The notes under the pieces: generated by a model
Seen by the model: the letters and a program-made list of their open reading frames with translations, nothing else
Database searches by the model: none
What the model was told of the DNA's origin: nothing
Part shown: positions 33,627 through 43,028 of the stretch, in pieces
Layout: the number at the start of each line of letters is the position of its first letter
Position numbering within the stretch: position 1 is the stretch's first letter
Source of the DNA: Allobosea sp. UNC402CLCol
Lineage (GTDB): Bacteria > Pseudomonadota > Alphaproteobacteria > Rhizobiales > Beijerinckiaceae
Assembly (NCBI RefSeq): GCF_000745475.1
Contig: NZ_JQJJ01000010.1
Span: forward strand, 186,001-250,000
Direction of reading: 5' to 3'
Length of the DNA stretch: 64,000 nucleotides
Position numbers and translations under genes: made by a program

Positions 33627-35261
33627 TCAGCGCCGCGCCGCCACCGCCGCCGACCAGGGCGAGGCGGCGTCGCTCGACCCCTCGGCGCCGTTCTCGTCGA
33701 CCCGGATGAAGTTCGGGCAGGCGAAGTTGATCGGCAGCACGGCGTGCTCGGCGAGCGCGGTCGGTCCGGCTGCCTCCAGCGCGGCGAGGGTCTCGAACGG
33801 CAGGCGCGGATCGGCGCTGGTCGAATCCGGGCCGGAGACGTCGATGCGCGGCTGATGGGCGTTTGCCTCGGCCTCCATCCCGAAATCGAGCTGCCAGGCC
33901 AGCGTCTGGTAGACGCTGGCGAGGATGCGCCGTCCGCCCGAGGAGCCGGCCGCGAGGCGCGGCCAGCCGCCGTCCTTCGGCGTGACGACGACCGGGCACA
34001 TATTGCAGAGCGGCCGCGCGCCCGGCGCGATGGCGTTGGCGCTGCCGGGGCGGGGATCGAACCACATCATGCCGTTGTTCATCAGCACGCCGGTCGAGGG
34101 CAGCACGACGCGGCTGCCCATCGAGGAGAGCAGCGTCGTAGTGACAGTGACGAGATTGCCGTCGCGGTCGACCACGGTGAGATGGGTGGTGCAGGTGTCG
34201 CCGGGTTCCTTGGCTGCGGTCGCGGCACCGAGCCCGTCCAGCCGCTCGCGATAGGCCTGCCGCATCACGCGCGAGAGCTGCGCGAACCAGTCAGCCGACG
34301 GGCCGCTGCCATCGGCCGGGGCGTCGGCCATACCGGCGATGACCCGTTCCAGCGTCGGCGCGGCGGTCAGCCCGCCGGCGGTGTGGATGAGATGGCTGCC
34401 GCGCCAGGCGATGCTCGGCGCCTCGCGAATCTCGGCCTTGCAATCCGCCAGATCCTGCGCGTCGACCACGCCGCCAGCGGACGCGATGTCGGCCGCGATA
34501 CGCCGCGCGATGTCGCCCCGGTAGAAATCGTCGAGCCCGGCCTCGGCGAGCCGCTCCAGCGTTGCCGGCAATTCGCCCAGCACCATGAAGCCCGGCGAGC
34601 CCTGATAGGGCGGCACCGGCGGCAGGCCGCCGGGGAGGTAGATCCGCGCGCTCTCCTCATAGAGGCGAAGCACCGAAGCCGAGGAGGCGACCTTGAGCGT
34701 CGTGTACCAATCGGCCGGCAAGCCGCGCTTCGCGAGCGCGATGGCGGGGGCGAGCAGGTCCGCCAGCGGCAGCGCCGAGCCGAAGGCCTCCTTCAGCTTC
34801 GCGTAGCCCGCGACCGAGGAGGGGGTGACGAAGGAGAGCGGGCCGTGGATGTTCCGATCGCCGACGACCTCTGGCCAGGTGAAGAGATCCTTCTTCATCG
34901 CGCCGGTGAGGGGGTAATCGGCGGGGTCGGCCCGGCGCGGCGCGACCGGCCCGAAATCGACGACCTGCGCGCGGGTCTCGCCCGCCTTGAGCACGACGGC
35001 GAAGCCGATGCCGCCCAGCCCGCTGTTCCAGGGTTCGACGGCGGCGAGCGCGAAACAGGCCGCGACGGCGGCATCGGCCGCGTTGCCGCCCTGTTCGAGG
35101 ATCGCCGTGCCGGCCTCGGCCGCCTCCCGGCTCTGCGAGACGACGATGCCGTGCCGGCCGCGTGCGGCGGGCTTCGTCAGGTGCCAGTTCTGGCTGCGAT
35201 AGGGGGTGGTGGGGGTGAACACGGGCGGCCTCCGGAAGCTGACGGCGGCCGCATGTTGCAT
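33627..35261 (-). CDS. Gamma-glutamyltransferase family protein (second copy)
   Basis: The 544-residue Ntn-hydrolase has EAAEAGTAILEQGGNAADAAV near its start, the Gly-rich NSGLGGIGFAVV, and the probable nucleophile in GDTCTTHLTVVDRDGN followed by LLSSMGSRVVLPSTGVLMNN. TTH is the usual autoprocessing site. No clear signal peptide is seen. The start could be 50 residues downstream of the ATG at 35261, because the first residues (QHAAAVSFRRPPVFTPTTPY) are not conserved-looking. It converges on the orphan peptide-binding gene. Confidence 0.87.
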   Translation of the reverse strand: MQHAAAVSFRRPPVFTPTTPYRSQNWHLTKPAARGRHGIVVSQSREAAEAGTAILEQGGNAADAAVAACFALAAVEPWNSGLGGIGFAVVLKAGETRAQVVDFGPVAPRRADPADYPLTGAMKKDLFTWPEVVGDRNIHGPLSFVTPSSVAGYAKLKEAFGSALPLADLLAPAIALAKRGLPADWYTTLKVASSASVLRLYEESARIYLPGGLPPVPPYQGSPGFMVLGELPATLERLAEAGLDDFYRGDIARRIAADIASAGGVVDAQDLADCKAEIREAPSIAWRGSHLIHTAGGLTAAPTLERVIAGMADAPADGSGPSADWFAQLSRVMRQAYRERLDGLGAATAAKEPGDTCTTHLTVVDRDGNLVTVTTTLLSSMGSRVVLPSTGVLMNNGMMWFDPRPGSANAIAPGARPLCNMCPVVVTPKDGGWPRLAAGSSGGRRILASVYQTLAWQLDFGMEAEANAHQPRIDVSGPDSTSADPRLPFETLAALEAAGPTALAEHAVLPINFACPNFIRVDENGAEGSSDAASPWSAAVAARR

Positions 35262-35345
35262 GGGCCGGCCCGGGAGGTCGAATGCATCCTGCCCGCCCGC
35301 GGGTCGCGTCCTGCGCAGGGCGCTCCCGGGTGGAGCCGCTTCGCG

Positions 35346-35636
35346 TCAGAAGACGTTGGGGTAGATGTAGCGGATGATCACGCTCTGGATGAAGTAGATG
35401 ATCAGCAGCAGGATGATCGGCGAGATGTCGATGCCGCCGAGATTGGGCAGCCGCTGGCGGATCGGCCGCAGCGCAGGCTCGGTCATGCGGTAGAGCATGT
35501 CCCAGACGGTGGCGACGAACTGGTTGCGGGTGTTGATGACGTTGAAGGCGATCAGCCAGCTCAGAACGGCCGAGGCGATCAGAATCCACACATAGATCTG
35601 CAGCGCGAGCAGAACCACGTCGAGAACGGCACGCAT
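35346..35636 (-). CDS. YggT family membrane protein
   Basis: The 96-residue protein has two hydrophobic segments, around [20 protein letters not shown] and [20 protein letters not shown], linked by [19 protein letters not shown], the family hallmark. YggT proteins are thought to act in membrane or osmotic stress and cell division-related processes; the role here is unproven. I chose the ATG at 35636, which has AAGGAAG upstream. Confidence 0.93.
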   Translation of the reverse strand: MRAVLDVVLLALQIYVWILIASAVLSWLIAFNVINTRNQFVATVWDMLYRMTEPALRPIRQRLPNLGGIDISPIILLLIIYFIQSVIIRYIYPNVF

Positions 35637-35755
35637 CGGTCTTCCTTTTAGGCCTGTCCGGAGAGGTTGCCGCAGAATATCGCCGACACCTGCCGAAAGA
35701 GGCAAGGGAGACGATTGACATTCACGCGACGCACGGCCTAGAAGGCCAGCGCCTT

Positions 35756-35832
<77 letters not shown>

Positions 35833-36058
35833 GGCCCAACTCCCGTCACCGCTGTCGAACCGTGCCCGCGTGGGGTGCTGAAGATCGGGCTTTTGAAGCC
35901 GATTCTCCTGTTGCGGTGCGCGTGGGGGCACCGGCCCCAAACCCGGCCATCGATCGGAACCGAACTCCGTCATCGCGACCCGCAAGCCGGCAGCGAATCG
36001 CGCCTGCCTTCGCCGCGCCCTGTCGCGACGTCGATGCCAATGCGACCTGTCGGTGCGA

Positions 36059-36075
36059 CGGGGCTTTCGGCCCCG
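36059..36075 (-). terminator. Hairpin after the molybdenum hydroxylase gene
   Basis: cggggc at 36059..36064 pairs with gccccg at 36070..36075 around tttcg. It lies five bases after the stop of the minus-strand gene. No T run follows in that direction, so it is a weak candidate terminator or a 3-prime stabilising hairpin. Confidence 0.4.
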
Positions 36076-36079
36076 CCGA

Positions 36080-38440
36080 TCAAGCGTGGCCGCCGCGCTC
36101 CTGGATGATCCGCCAGATCGTCAGGGGCGTCGCCGGCATGTCGACATGATCAACGTCGTAAGGCGAGAGCGCGTCGACGATCGCGTTCATCACCGAGGGT
36201 AGCGAGCCGGCGCAGCCGGCCTCGCCGCAGCCCTTGGCGCCGACCCGGTTGGTGCGGGTGGGAACGCCCTGGCTGATGAAGGTGAAGAACGGCACATCCG
36301 CCGCGCGCGGCATGGCGTAGTCCATGAAGGAGCCGGTCATGAGCTGGCCGGCCTCGTCATAAGCGGTCATCTCGTAGAGCGCCTGGCCGATGCCCTGCAC
36401 GACCCCGCCATGCAACTGCCCTTCGACGATCATCGGGTTCACCAGCGTGCCGAAATCGTTGACCATGACATAGCCGGCAATCTCGACCTGCCCGGTGTCC
36501 GGATCGATCTCGACCTCGGCGATATGGCAGCCATTGGGATAGGCCGAAGGCGCGGCCTTGAAGACATGGTCGACATCCAGCGTCGCGGGAAGGTCCTCGG
36601 GCAGGGAGGCGGACGTCCTCACCCTTGCGGCCAGCTCCATGATGCCGATCGAGCGGTCGGTTCCGGCGATGCCGAAGCGGCCCTCGGCGAATTCGATGTC
36701 GGGGAGGCCGGCCTCCAGGAAATGGGCGGCCAGCAGCTTGCCCTTCTCGACGACCTTCTCGCTCGCCTCGATGATCGCCGAACCGCTCGCCATGATCGAT
36801 TTCGAGCCGCCGGTGCCGCCGCCGGCGATCAGCCTGTCGCTGTCGCCCTGTACGAGGCGGATCTTGTCGAAAGGCACGCCGAGCTGGCTCGTCAGCACCT
36901 GGGCGAAGGGCGTCCAGTGGCCCTGGCCGTAATCGAGCGTGCCGGTGACGATGGTGACGGTTCCGTCCGGCTCGAAATGGATGCCGCCCATCTCGTTGCT
37001 CGGCGGTGCCGTGACCTCGAGATAGCAGCCGATGCCGCGGCCGCGCAGTTTCCCGGCCTTGCGGCTGGCGCGTTCGCGGGCCCGGTAGCCTTTCCAGTCG
37101 GCCGCCTCCAGCGCCCGGGCGAAGAGCGCCGGGAAATCGCCGCTGTCATATTGCGTCCCGATCGGCGTGGTCCAGGGCAGCTTGTTCGAGGGGATCAGGT
37201 TGCGCTGCCGGAGCACGGCCTTGTCGATCTTCATCTCGCGGGCGGCGGCATCGATCAGCCGCTCCATGAAGTAATTGCCCTCGGGGCGCCCGGCGCCGCG
37301 ATAGGCCGCGATCGGCACGGTATTGGTGACGGCGCAGCGGGTCGCGACCTCGACCAGCGGCGTGCGGTACATGCCGACGCTGTTCTTGCCGATGTTGAGC
37401 GTCGCCATCATCGGCCCGACCGAGGAGAGATAGCCGCCCATATTGCCGAAGCCGGTGAAGCGCGTCGCCAGGAAGCGGCCGCGCGCATCGAGCGCGAGCT
37501 CGGCCTCAAAGGCCATGTCCCGGCCGTGATGGTCGGAGACGAAGCTCTCCGCGCGCTGGTCGGTCCATTTCACCGGCTTCTTCAGCAGCCGCGCCGCGTG
37601 CAGCAGCACGACATATTCGGGAAACACCGAGGCCTTCATGCCGAAGGAGCCGCCGACATGGCCGGTGACGAGCCGCATCCGCCCTGCGGGAACACCCATC
37701 GCTGCGGCGAGGTTGTTGCGCATGCCGAAGGCACCCTGGCTCGGGGCATGGAGCGTGTAGCGGCCGGTCTTGCGGTCATAGGCGCCGATCGCGGCGCGGG
37801 GCTCGATCGGGTTCACCACGATGCGGTTGTTGACGATCCGCAGCTTCGTGACATGCGCGGCCTTGGCGAAGGCCTCGGCGACCTTGGCGGCGTCGCCGAA
37901 ATGATAGTCGAGGACGAGGTTGCCGGGGACGTCGTCGAAGAGCTGCGGCGCGCCGGGCTCAAGCGCCTCCTCTGCCGAGGTGACGGCCGGGAGGATGTCG
38001 ATATCGAGTGCCACCGCCTCGGCCGCGTCGCGGGCCTGCGCGGGCGTGCGGGCCACGACCATCGCCACGGGGTCGCCGACATAGCGGACCTTGTCGATGG
38101 CCAGCGCCTTCCGCACCGGCTTCCTCAACGGCGTTCCGTCGCGGCTGGTCATGTCGAGCTGGCATTTCAGCGTGCCGTAGCCCTGGCCTTCGAGATCATC
38201 GGCCGTGTAGACCGCGACGACGCCCTTCATGGCCTGTGCGGCCGAGAGGTCGATCTCGCGGATGATGCCATGGGCATGCGGGCTGCGAACGAAGGCGGCG
38301 TGAAGCTGCCCCTCCAGAGAGAGGTCGTCGGTGTAGCGCCCCTCGCCCCGGACGAGGACCGCATCCTCGTTGCGCGGCAGCGACTGGCCGATTCCGACCG
38401 GGGTGGCGGAGTGGGCGGCTTGGGACACGCGCATGTTCAT
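36080..38440 (-). CDS. Xanthine dehydrogenase family molybdopterin-binding subunit (CoxL-like), orphan
   Basis: The 786-residue large subunit binds molybdenum cofactor and hydroxylates an aldehyde, CO or heterocycle. The N-terminal fused a/b-hammerhead part shows [20 protein letters not shown] and PHAHG. Cofactor motifs include [23 protein letters not shown] and, near the C-terminus, [15 protein letters not shown] with the catalytic glutamate. The CO-dehydrogenase signature AYRCSFR is not present. The medium FAD and small iron-sulfur subunits, normally adjacent, are missing from the window. I chose ATG at 38440 (or 38434); no strong ribosome binding site precedes either. Confidence 0.9.
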   Translation of the reverse strand: MNMRVSQAAHSATPVGIGQSLPRNEDAVLVRGEGRYTDDLSLEGQLHAAFVRSPHAHGIIREIDLSAAQAMKGVVAVYTADDLEGQGYGTLKCQLDMTSRDGTPLRKPVRKALAIDKVRYVGDPVAMVVARTPAQARDAAEAVALDIDILPAVTSAEEALEPGAPQLFDDVPGNLVLDYHFGDAAKVAEAFAKAAHVTKLRIVNNRIVVNPIEPRAAIGAYDRKTGRYTLHAPSQGAFGMRNNLAAAMGVPAGRMRLVTGHVGGSFGMKASVFPEYVVLLHAARLLKKPVKWTDQRAESFVSDHHGRDMAFEAELALDARGRFLATRFTGFGNMGGYLSSVGPMMATLNIGKNSVGMYRTPLVEVATRCAVTNTVPIAAYRGAGRPEGNYFMERLIDAAAREMKIDKAVLRQRNLIPSNKLPWTTPIGTQYDSGDFPALFARALEAADWKGYRARERASRKAGKLRGRGIGCYLEVTAPPSNEMGGIHFEPDGTVTIVTGTLDYGQGHWTPFAQVLTSQLGVPFDKIRLVQGDSDRLIAGGGTGGSKSIMASGSAIIEASEKVVEKGKLLAAHFLEAGLPDIEFAEGRFGIAGTDRSIGIMELAARVRTSASLPEDLPATLDVDHVFKAAPSAYPNGCHIAEVEIDPDTGQVEIAGYVMVNDFGTLVNPMIVEGQLHGGVVQGIGQALYEMTAYDEAGQLMTGSFMDYAMPRAADVPFFTFISQGVPTRTNRVGAKGCGEAGCAGSLPSVMNAIVDALSPYDVDHVDMPATPLTIWRIIQERGGHA

Positions 38441-38571
38441 GACAGGGTACCGCGATCGAAACAGAACGCGGCTACACTGGCGCAAAAGCGCGGCGCGCGC
38501 TTTGCAGATGCGGCATGGCCGATACCCGCTCGCGGATCGTGGCGCCGTGCTTCGAGCTGCCCGGCTGGGGC

Positions 38572-39345
38572 TTATTTCTCGACGAAGGCCTTTTCGATGA
38601 CGTAGTCGCCGGCCTCGCCGTGGTTGCCTTCCTCAAGGCCGCGCTCGGCGAAGATCGTCTTGAGGTCGGCCAGCATCTGCGGCGAGCCGCAGAGCATGAA
38701 GCGGTCGCCCTCGGGGTCGAAGCCGGGCTGGCCGATATCGCTGTAGAGCTGGCCCGAGGTCATCAGGTCGGTGATGCGGCCGCGGTTGCGGAAGGGCTCG
38801 CGCGTCACCGTCGGGTAATAGATCAGCTGCTCGCGGATCATCTCGCCGAGGAACTCGTCCTGCGGCAGGTGCTGGGTGATGCGCTCGCCATAGGCCAGCT
38901 CCGCCACCTGGCGGCAGCCATGGACCAGCACGACCTTCTCATAGCGCTCATAGGTCTCGGGGTCGCGGATCAGCGACAGGAACGGCGCCAGCCCGGTGCC
39001 GGTGCCGAGCAGGAAGAGCCGCTTGCCGTCCTTGAGGTTGTCGAGCACCAGCGTGCCCGTCGCCTTCTTGCCGACGATGATGGGATCGCCGACCTTGAGG
39101 TTCTGCAAACGCGAGGTCAGCGGGCCGTCCGCCACCTTGATCGAGAAAAACTCCAGCGTCTCGTCGTAATTCGTGCTGGCGACGCTGTAGGCCCGCAGCA
39201 GCGGACGCTCGCCGACCTTCAGCCCGATCATCGTGAACTGCCCGTTCTTGAACCGGAACGTCGTATCCCGCGTCGTCGTGAAGCTGAACAGCGTATCCGT
39301 CCAGTGATGCACGCTCAGGACCTGTTCCTCGTAGAAATGGCTCAT
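38572..39345 (-). CDS. fpr: Ferredoxin-NADP+ reductase
   Basis: The 257-residue flavoprotein shuttles electrons between NADPH and ferredoxin or flavodoxin. FAD-binding RAYSVAST, NADP-binding GTGTGLAPFLS and the C-terminal family segment FMLCGSPQMLADLK are visible, and it ends in AFVEK, as in bacterial subclass I enzymes. AAGGACG precedes the ATG. It may supply electrons to iron-sulfur enzymes such as the indolepyruvate oxidoreductase; that link is inferred. A probable promoter lies at 39410..39438. Confidence 0.95.
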   Translation of the reverse strand: MSHFYEEQVLSVHHWTDTLFSFTTTRDTTFRFKNGQFTMIGLKVGERPLLRAYSVASTNYDETLEFFSIKVADGPLTSRLQNLKVGDPIIVGKKATGTLVLDNLKDGKRLFLLGTGTGLAPFLSLIRDPETYERYEKVVLVHGCRQVAELAYGERITQHLPQDEFLGEMIREQLIYYPTVTREPFRNRGRITDLMTSGQLYSDIGQPGFDPEGDRFMLCGSPQMLADLKTIFAERGLEEGNHGEAGDYVIEKAFVEK

Positions 39346-39710
39346 CGCATCGTCCTTGAAAGTCCGGCGGCGGGCTGTTTAGCGGGTTTGAGCGCCGGCC
39401 GCCAGCAGCGGATAAGCAGAAAACGCGAGCGAAATCAAAATCTTCTCTTTCTTTCTAGCCAGCGGCCCCTGATCGGAACAATCTGGCGCGCGCAGAGCTT
39501 TCCGGAGAATTTTCTTCCTGCCCGAAAAGCCCTCGATCGGCACGGGCAGCGAGACGGCCATCCATCACGGCCGAGGCCTGAGCGGCGGCAGGGGCAAAGC
39601 CCGGCGCCGGCAGCGCCGAGACGGGCGCGGGTTTCGCCATGCGGCCGGTGCAGGATCCTTTTCTGGAAAGCCGGGTGGACGTTCGGCCGGACTCAGGCTC
39701 AACTGCGGCC
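39346..39710. other. Intergenic region between fpr and the third gamma-glutamyltransferase
   Basis: This 365-base stretch separates divergent genes. It is less GC-rich around 39410..39460 (aatcaaaatcttctctttc). Beyond the promoter for fpr I see no gene: a 60-residue frame at 39379..39561 on the minus strand lacks a ribosome binding site and coding-like codon choice. The transferase gene has no strong ribosome binding site before its ATG. Confidence 0.6.
39410..39438 (-). promoter_or_regulatory. Predicted housekeeping promoter for fpr
   Basis: Read on the minus strand, ttgatt (39438..39433) and ttatcc (39415..39410) are separated by exactly 17 bases. They lie about 65 bases upstream of the fpr start. 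The sequence fits a sigma-70 promoter; no activator site is obvious. Confidence 0.45.
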
Positions 39711-41387
39711 ATGAATGCTCCCGTCTCCGTTCCCCGCATCGCCGATTTCACCTGCGAGAAAAGGCCCGCCAACGGCTCGCGCGGCATGGTCGTCACCAAC
39801 CATCCGCTGGCCTCGGCGGCGGGCTCCCAGATGCTGCTGGCGGGTGGCAATGCCGTCGATGCGGCGGTCGCGGCGCTCTTCGCGCTGACGGTGGCCGAGC
39901 CGATGATGGTCGGCATCCTCGGCGGGGGCTTGAGCCATATCCGGCTCGCCGATGGCAGCCATCGCGTCATCGACAACCTCTCGACCGCGCCGGGCCGCGC
40001 CACGCCCGACATGTATGACTGCCTCTCCGACGAGATCGGCAAGCAGCGCGATACGCGCGACCGCGAGAACGTCGTCGGTGCGAAGGCGGTCGCGGTTCCC
40101 GGCGCGCTCAAGGGCTGGTGCGAGGCGTTGGAGCGCTTCGGCAGCCTGCCGCTGGCAGATGTATTGCAGCCGGCGATCGCGCTCGCCGCGCGCGGCTTCA
40201 CCGTCACGCCCTATCTCTCGAACTGCATCACGGACAATGCCGGCGACCTCGCCCGCGATCCCGGTCTCGCCGCGATGCTGCTGCCGGGCGGAACCCCGCT
40301 CCAGCCCGGCGCGAAGCTGGTCCAGGGCGATTATGCGGAAAGCCTGCGGCTCGTCGCCAAGGAAGGGCCGGTGGCGCTCTATGGTGGCGCGCTGGGAGAG
40401 GCGCTGACCGGCTACATGGCTGAGCAGGGCGGCCTGATCGATGCGGACGACCTCGCCGGCTACAGGACGCAGACGCGCGAGCCGATCCGGGGCTCCTATC
40501 GCGGCTACGAGATCATCGGCCCGCCGCCGCCTTCCTCGTCGGGCGTGCATATCGCCGAGATGCTCAACATCCTCGAGGGCTACGACATCGGCGCGCTCGG
40601 CTTCGGCTCGACCGATGCGGTGCATCTGCTGGCGGAGGCGCTGAAGATCGCTTTCGCCGACCGCGCCGTGGCGACGGCCGATCCCGCCTTCGTCAAGGTT
40701 CCCGTCGAGAGACTGATCGACAAGGGCTATGCGGCCGAGCGGCGCGCGCTGATCGAGATGGGCCGGGCGAAAAGCTGGACGGCCGGGCTTGCGGGCGGGG
40801 AATCCGCCGACACCACCCATGTCACCGTGGCGGATGCGCAGGGCAATGTCGTCAGCGCGACGCAGACGATCAACGGTTTGTTCGGCGCCTGCGTCCAGAT
40901 CCCCGGCACGGGGATGATCGCCAACAACTACATGTACAATTTCGATCCCCATCCCGGCCGGGCGCTCTCGATCGCGCCGGGCAAGCGCGTCTTCACCTCG
41001 ATGGCGCCGATGATGGTGCTGCGGGAGGGCCGGATCGCCTATGCGCTCGGCTTGCCCGGCGCGCTGCGCATCTTCCCCTCGGCCCTGCAGGCGATCGTCA
41101 ACCTGATCGACCATCGCATGAGCCTGCAGGAGGCGGTCGAGGCGCCGCGCGTCTGGACCGAAGGCGGCGTGCTCGAACTGGAAGAAGCGATCCCCGAAGC
41201 GGTGGCGCAGGCGCTGACCGCGCGCGGCCACAAGGTCGTGCGTTCGCCGCGCGTCGCCGGCGGCATGAACGCCATCGCCTTCAATGCGGACGGCACGCTG
41301 ACCGGCGCCGCCTGCTGGCGGGCCGACGGCACGCCGGTCGCGATCTCGGGCGGGCTGGCGCGCGCGGGAGCGCGTTTCAGCATCTAG
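39711..41387 (+). CDS. Gamma-glutamyltransferase family protein (third copy)
   Basis: The 558-residue Ntn-hydrolase shows AAGSQMLLAGGNAVDAAVAA, the active-site threonine in ESADTTHVTVADAQGN, PPPPSSSGVHIAEMLNILEG and a C-terminal HKVVRSPRVAGGMNAI. Of the three copies it is closest to classical gamma-glutamyltransferase. It has no clear signal peptide from the ATG at 39711, so it may be cytoplasmic. Its stop faces the Liv-type ABC importer genes across a palindromic repeat. Confidence 0.9.
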   Translation: MNAPVSVPRIADFTCEKRPANGSRGMVVTNHPLASAAGSQMLLAGGNAVDAAVAALFALTVAEPMMVGILGGGLSHIRLADGSHRVIDNLSTAPGRATPDMYDCLSDEIGKQRDTRDRENVVGAKAVAVPGALKGWCEALERFGSLPLADVLQPAIALAARGFTVTPYLSNCITDNAGDLARDPGLAAMLLPGGTPLQPGAKLVQGDYAESLRLVAKEGPVALYGGALGEALTGYMAEQGGLIDADDLAGYRTQTREPIRGSYRGYEIIGPPPPSSSGVHIAEMLNILEGYDIGALGFGSTDAVHLLAEALKIAFADRAVATADPAFVKVPVERLIDKGYAAERRALIEMGRAKSWTAGLAGGESADTTHVTVADAQGNVVSATQTINGLFGACVQIPGTGMIANNYMYNFDPHPGRALSIAPGKRVFTSMAPMMVLREGRIAYALGLPGALRIFPSALQAIVNLIDHRMSLQEAVEAPRVWTEGGVLELEEAIPEAVAQALTARGHKVVRSPRVAGGMNAIAFNADGTLTGAACWRADGTPVAISGGLARAGARFSI

Positions 41388-41464
41388 AATTTCTGCTTGG
41401 GAGCAGATCGTCCCGGCCGCAGCCCTCGGGTCCGATCCTTGATCGGTCCAAGGATAAACTCCGC

Positions 41465-41542
41465 GGAGAGCCGAGATCCATGCCTGAACCTTGATCGGAT
41501 ACGCTCCGGCATGGATCCCGGGTCAAGCCTGGGATGACCGCG
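41465..41542. repeat. Palindromic intergenic repeat, second family
   Basis: gatccatgcc near 41475 is mirrored by ggcatggatc near 41508, and the element ends ggatgaccgcg like the copy at 13587..13670. It lies between converging genes and may help end transcription from both sides. Confidence 0.65.
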
Positions 41543-41566
41543 CAGTTCCGTGCGACATCTACACGG

Positions 41567-42283
41567 TCAGTGCAGCCCGCCGACGCCGACATAGCGTTCG
41601 AGGACATCGCCATCGGCCCGCAAAGCCGCTGAAGTTCCCGACCAGACGATCCGCCCGCGTTCGAGGATGATGACGTCCTCGGCGAAGTCGAGCGCGCTTT
41701 CCAGCCGCTGCTCGACGAAGAGGATCGTCATCGCGCCGCTGGCCGCGAGCTGCGTGAAGGCCGCCATCAGCATGTCGCAGATCACCGGGGCGAGGCCCTC
41801 AAGCGGCTCGTCGAGCAGCAGGATCGAGGGCTGGCCGAGGATGGTGCGGGCCGTCGCCAGCATCTGCTGCTCGCCGCCGGAGAGTTGCGAGCCGAGATTG
41901 CGGCGGCGCTCCTGCAGGCGCGGGAACAGCGCATAGGCTTCCTCGATCGCCTGTCGCGGGCGGCCCTTGAGGCCGACGAAGAGGTTCTCCTCGACGGTGA
42001 GGCCCTTGAAGATCTCGCGGGTCTGCGGCACCAGCCCGATGCCGCCGAGCGCGCGCCCGGTGGTGCGCAGGGCCGTCACGTCCTGGCCCGCCAGGCTGAT
42101 GCTGCCGGCGTAGTGGCGGGTCAGCCCCATCAGCGTCGCCAGCAGCGTGGTCTTGCCCATGCCGTTGCGCCCGAGGATCGAGAGGCGCCCGCCGGCCGGC
42201 ACGGAGAAGGACACATCCTCCAGCACATGGGTCTGGCCGTAGCCGGCGTTGAGATTCCGGACCTCGAGCTCAGCGGCCGGCAT
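41567..42283 (-). CDS. livF: Branched-chain amino acid-type ABC transporter ATP-binding protein (LivF-like)
   Basis: The 238-residue ATPase has Walker A (GRNGMGKTTLLATL), signature (LSGGEQQMLATARTIL) and Walker B (ILLLDEPLEGLAP). The NAGYGQTHVLEDVSF opening is typical of LivF. Its ATG at 42283 overlaps the livG gene end by 14 bases. It is the last gene of the importer set. The substrate is unlikely to be decided by this subunit; the adjacent pobA gene suggests an aromatic acid. Confidence 0.9.
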   Translation of the reverse strand: MPAAELEVRNLNAGYGQTHVLEDVSFSVPAGGRLSILGRNGMGKTTLLATLMGLTRHYAGSISLAGQDVTALRTTGRALGGIGLVPQTREIFKGLTVEENLFVGLKGRPRQAIEEAYALFPRLQERRRNLGSQLSGGEQQMLATARTILGQPSILLLDEPLEGLAPVICDMLMAAFTQLAASGAMTILFVEQRLESALDFAEDVIILERGRIVWSGTSAALRADGDVLERYVGVGGLH

Positions 42284-43028
42284 GGGCGTAGCTCCCCAGA
42301 TAGGCTTCGCGGACTTTCTCGTCCCTGGCGACATCGGCCGGCAGGCCCTGGAAGATCAATTCGCCGGCCGCCAGCACCACCACGCGCCGGGCGAAGCGGA
42401 AGACCAGATCCATGTCGTGCTCGATCATCAATACGGCAAGCGAGGCCGGCAGCCGCTCCAGCGCCCGCTCGATCAATGGCGTGTCGGAGGAGGGCACGCC
42501 GGCAGCCGGCTCGTCGAGCAGCAGCACCTTCGGGCGCTGCGCCATGGCAATGGCGATCTCGAGCAGGCGCTGCTGGCCATAGGCGATCTCGACAACCTTG
42601 CGGCGCGCGACATCGGTCAGGCCGAGCGTGGCGAGGATGTCGGCGGCTTCGTCCATGGCCGCGCCGTTGCCGTGGAAGCGCGCGAGGATGCGGGTCGCAT
42701 GTCCCTGCCTTTGCAGGATCGCCATGACGACATGCTCTTCCGGTGTCATGTCGGGGAAGAGACGCGTCACCTGGAAGGTGCGCACCAGCCCGCGCCTGAC
42801 CCGCGCGACGGCGCCGAGACGCGTGATGTCCTCGCCCATCAGATGGACCGTGCCGGCACTCGGGGGGATGCGCCCGGTGACGAGGTTGACGAAGGTGGTC
42901 TTGCCGGCGCCGTTCGGGCCGATCAAGGCGAGCCGCTCGCCCTCGGTCATGGCGATGGAGAGGTCGTGATTGACCTTGAGCCCGCCAAAGGATTTCGACA
43001 GATGGTCGACCGCGAAGACCGTGCTCAT
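42270..43028 (-). CDS. livG: Branched-chain amino acid-type ABC transporter ATP-binding protein (LivG-like)
   Basis: The 252-residue ATPase has SFGGLKVNHDLSIAM, the LivG-type opening, Walker A (GPNGAGKTTFVNLVTG), signature-like IAYGQQRLLEIAIAMAQRP and Walker B (VLLLDEPAAGVP). The C-terminal part with MDLVFRFARRVVVLAAGELI is family-like. It starts inside the livM stop by four bases and forms the second ATPase of the importer. Confidence 0.9.
   Translation of the reverse strand: MSTVFAVDHLSKSFGGLKVNHDLSIAMTEGERLALIGPNGAGKTTFVNLVTGRIPPSAGTVHLMGEDITRLGAVARVRRGLVRTFQVTRLFPDMTPEEHVVMAILQRQGHATRILARFHGNGAAMDEAADILATLGLTDVARRKVVEIAYGQQRLLEIAIAMAQRPKVLLLDEPAAGVPSSDTPLIERALERLPASLAVLMIEHDMDLVFRFARRVVVLAAGELIFQGLPADVARDEKVREAYLGSYAHAGR

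Noticed and set aside
39379-39561. Minus-strand frame of 60 codons before fpr
   Set aside because: It lacks a ribosome binding site, has non-coding-like codons and overlaps the predicted fpr promoter.
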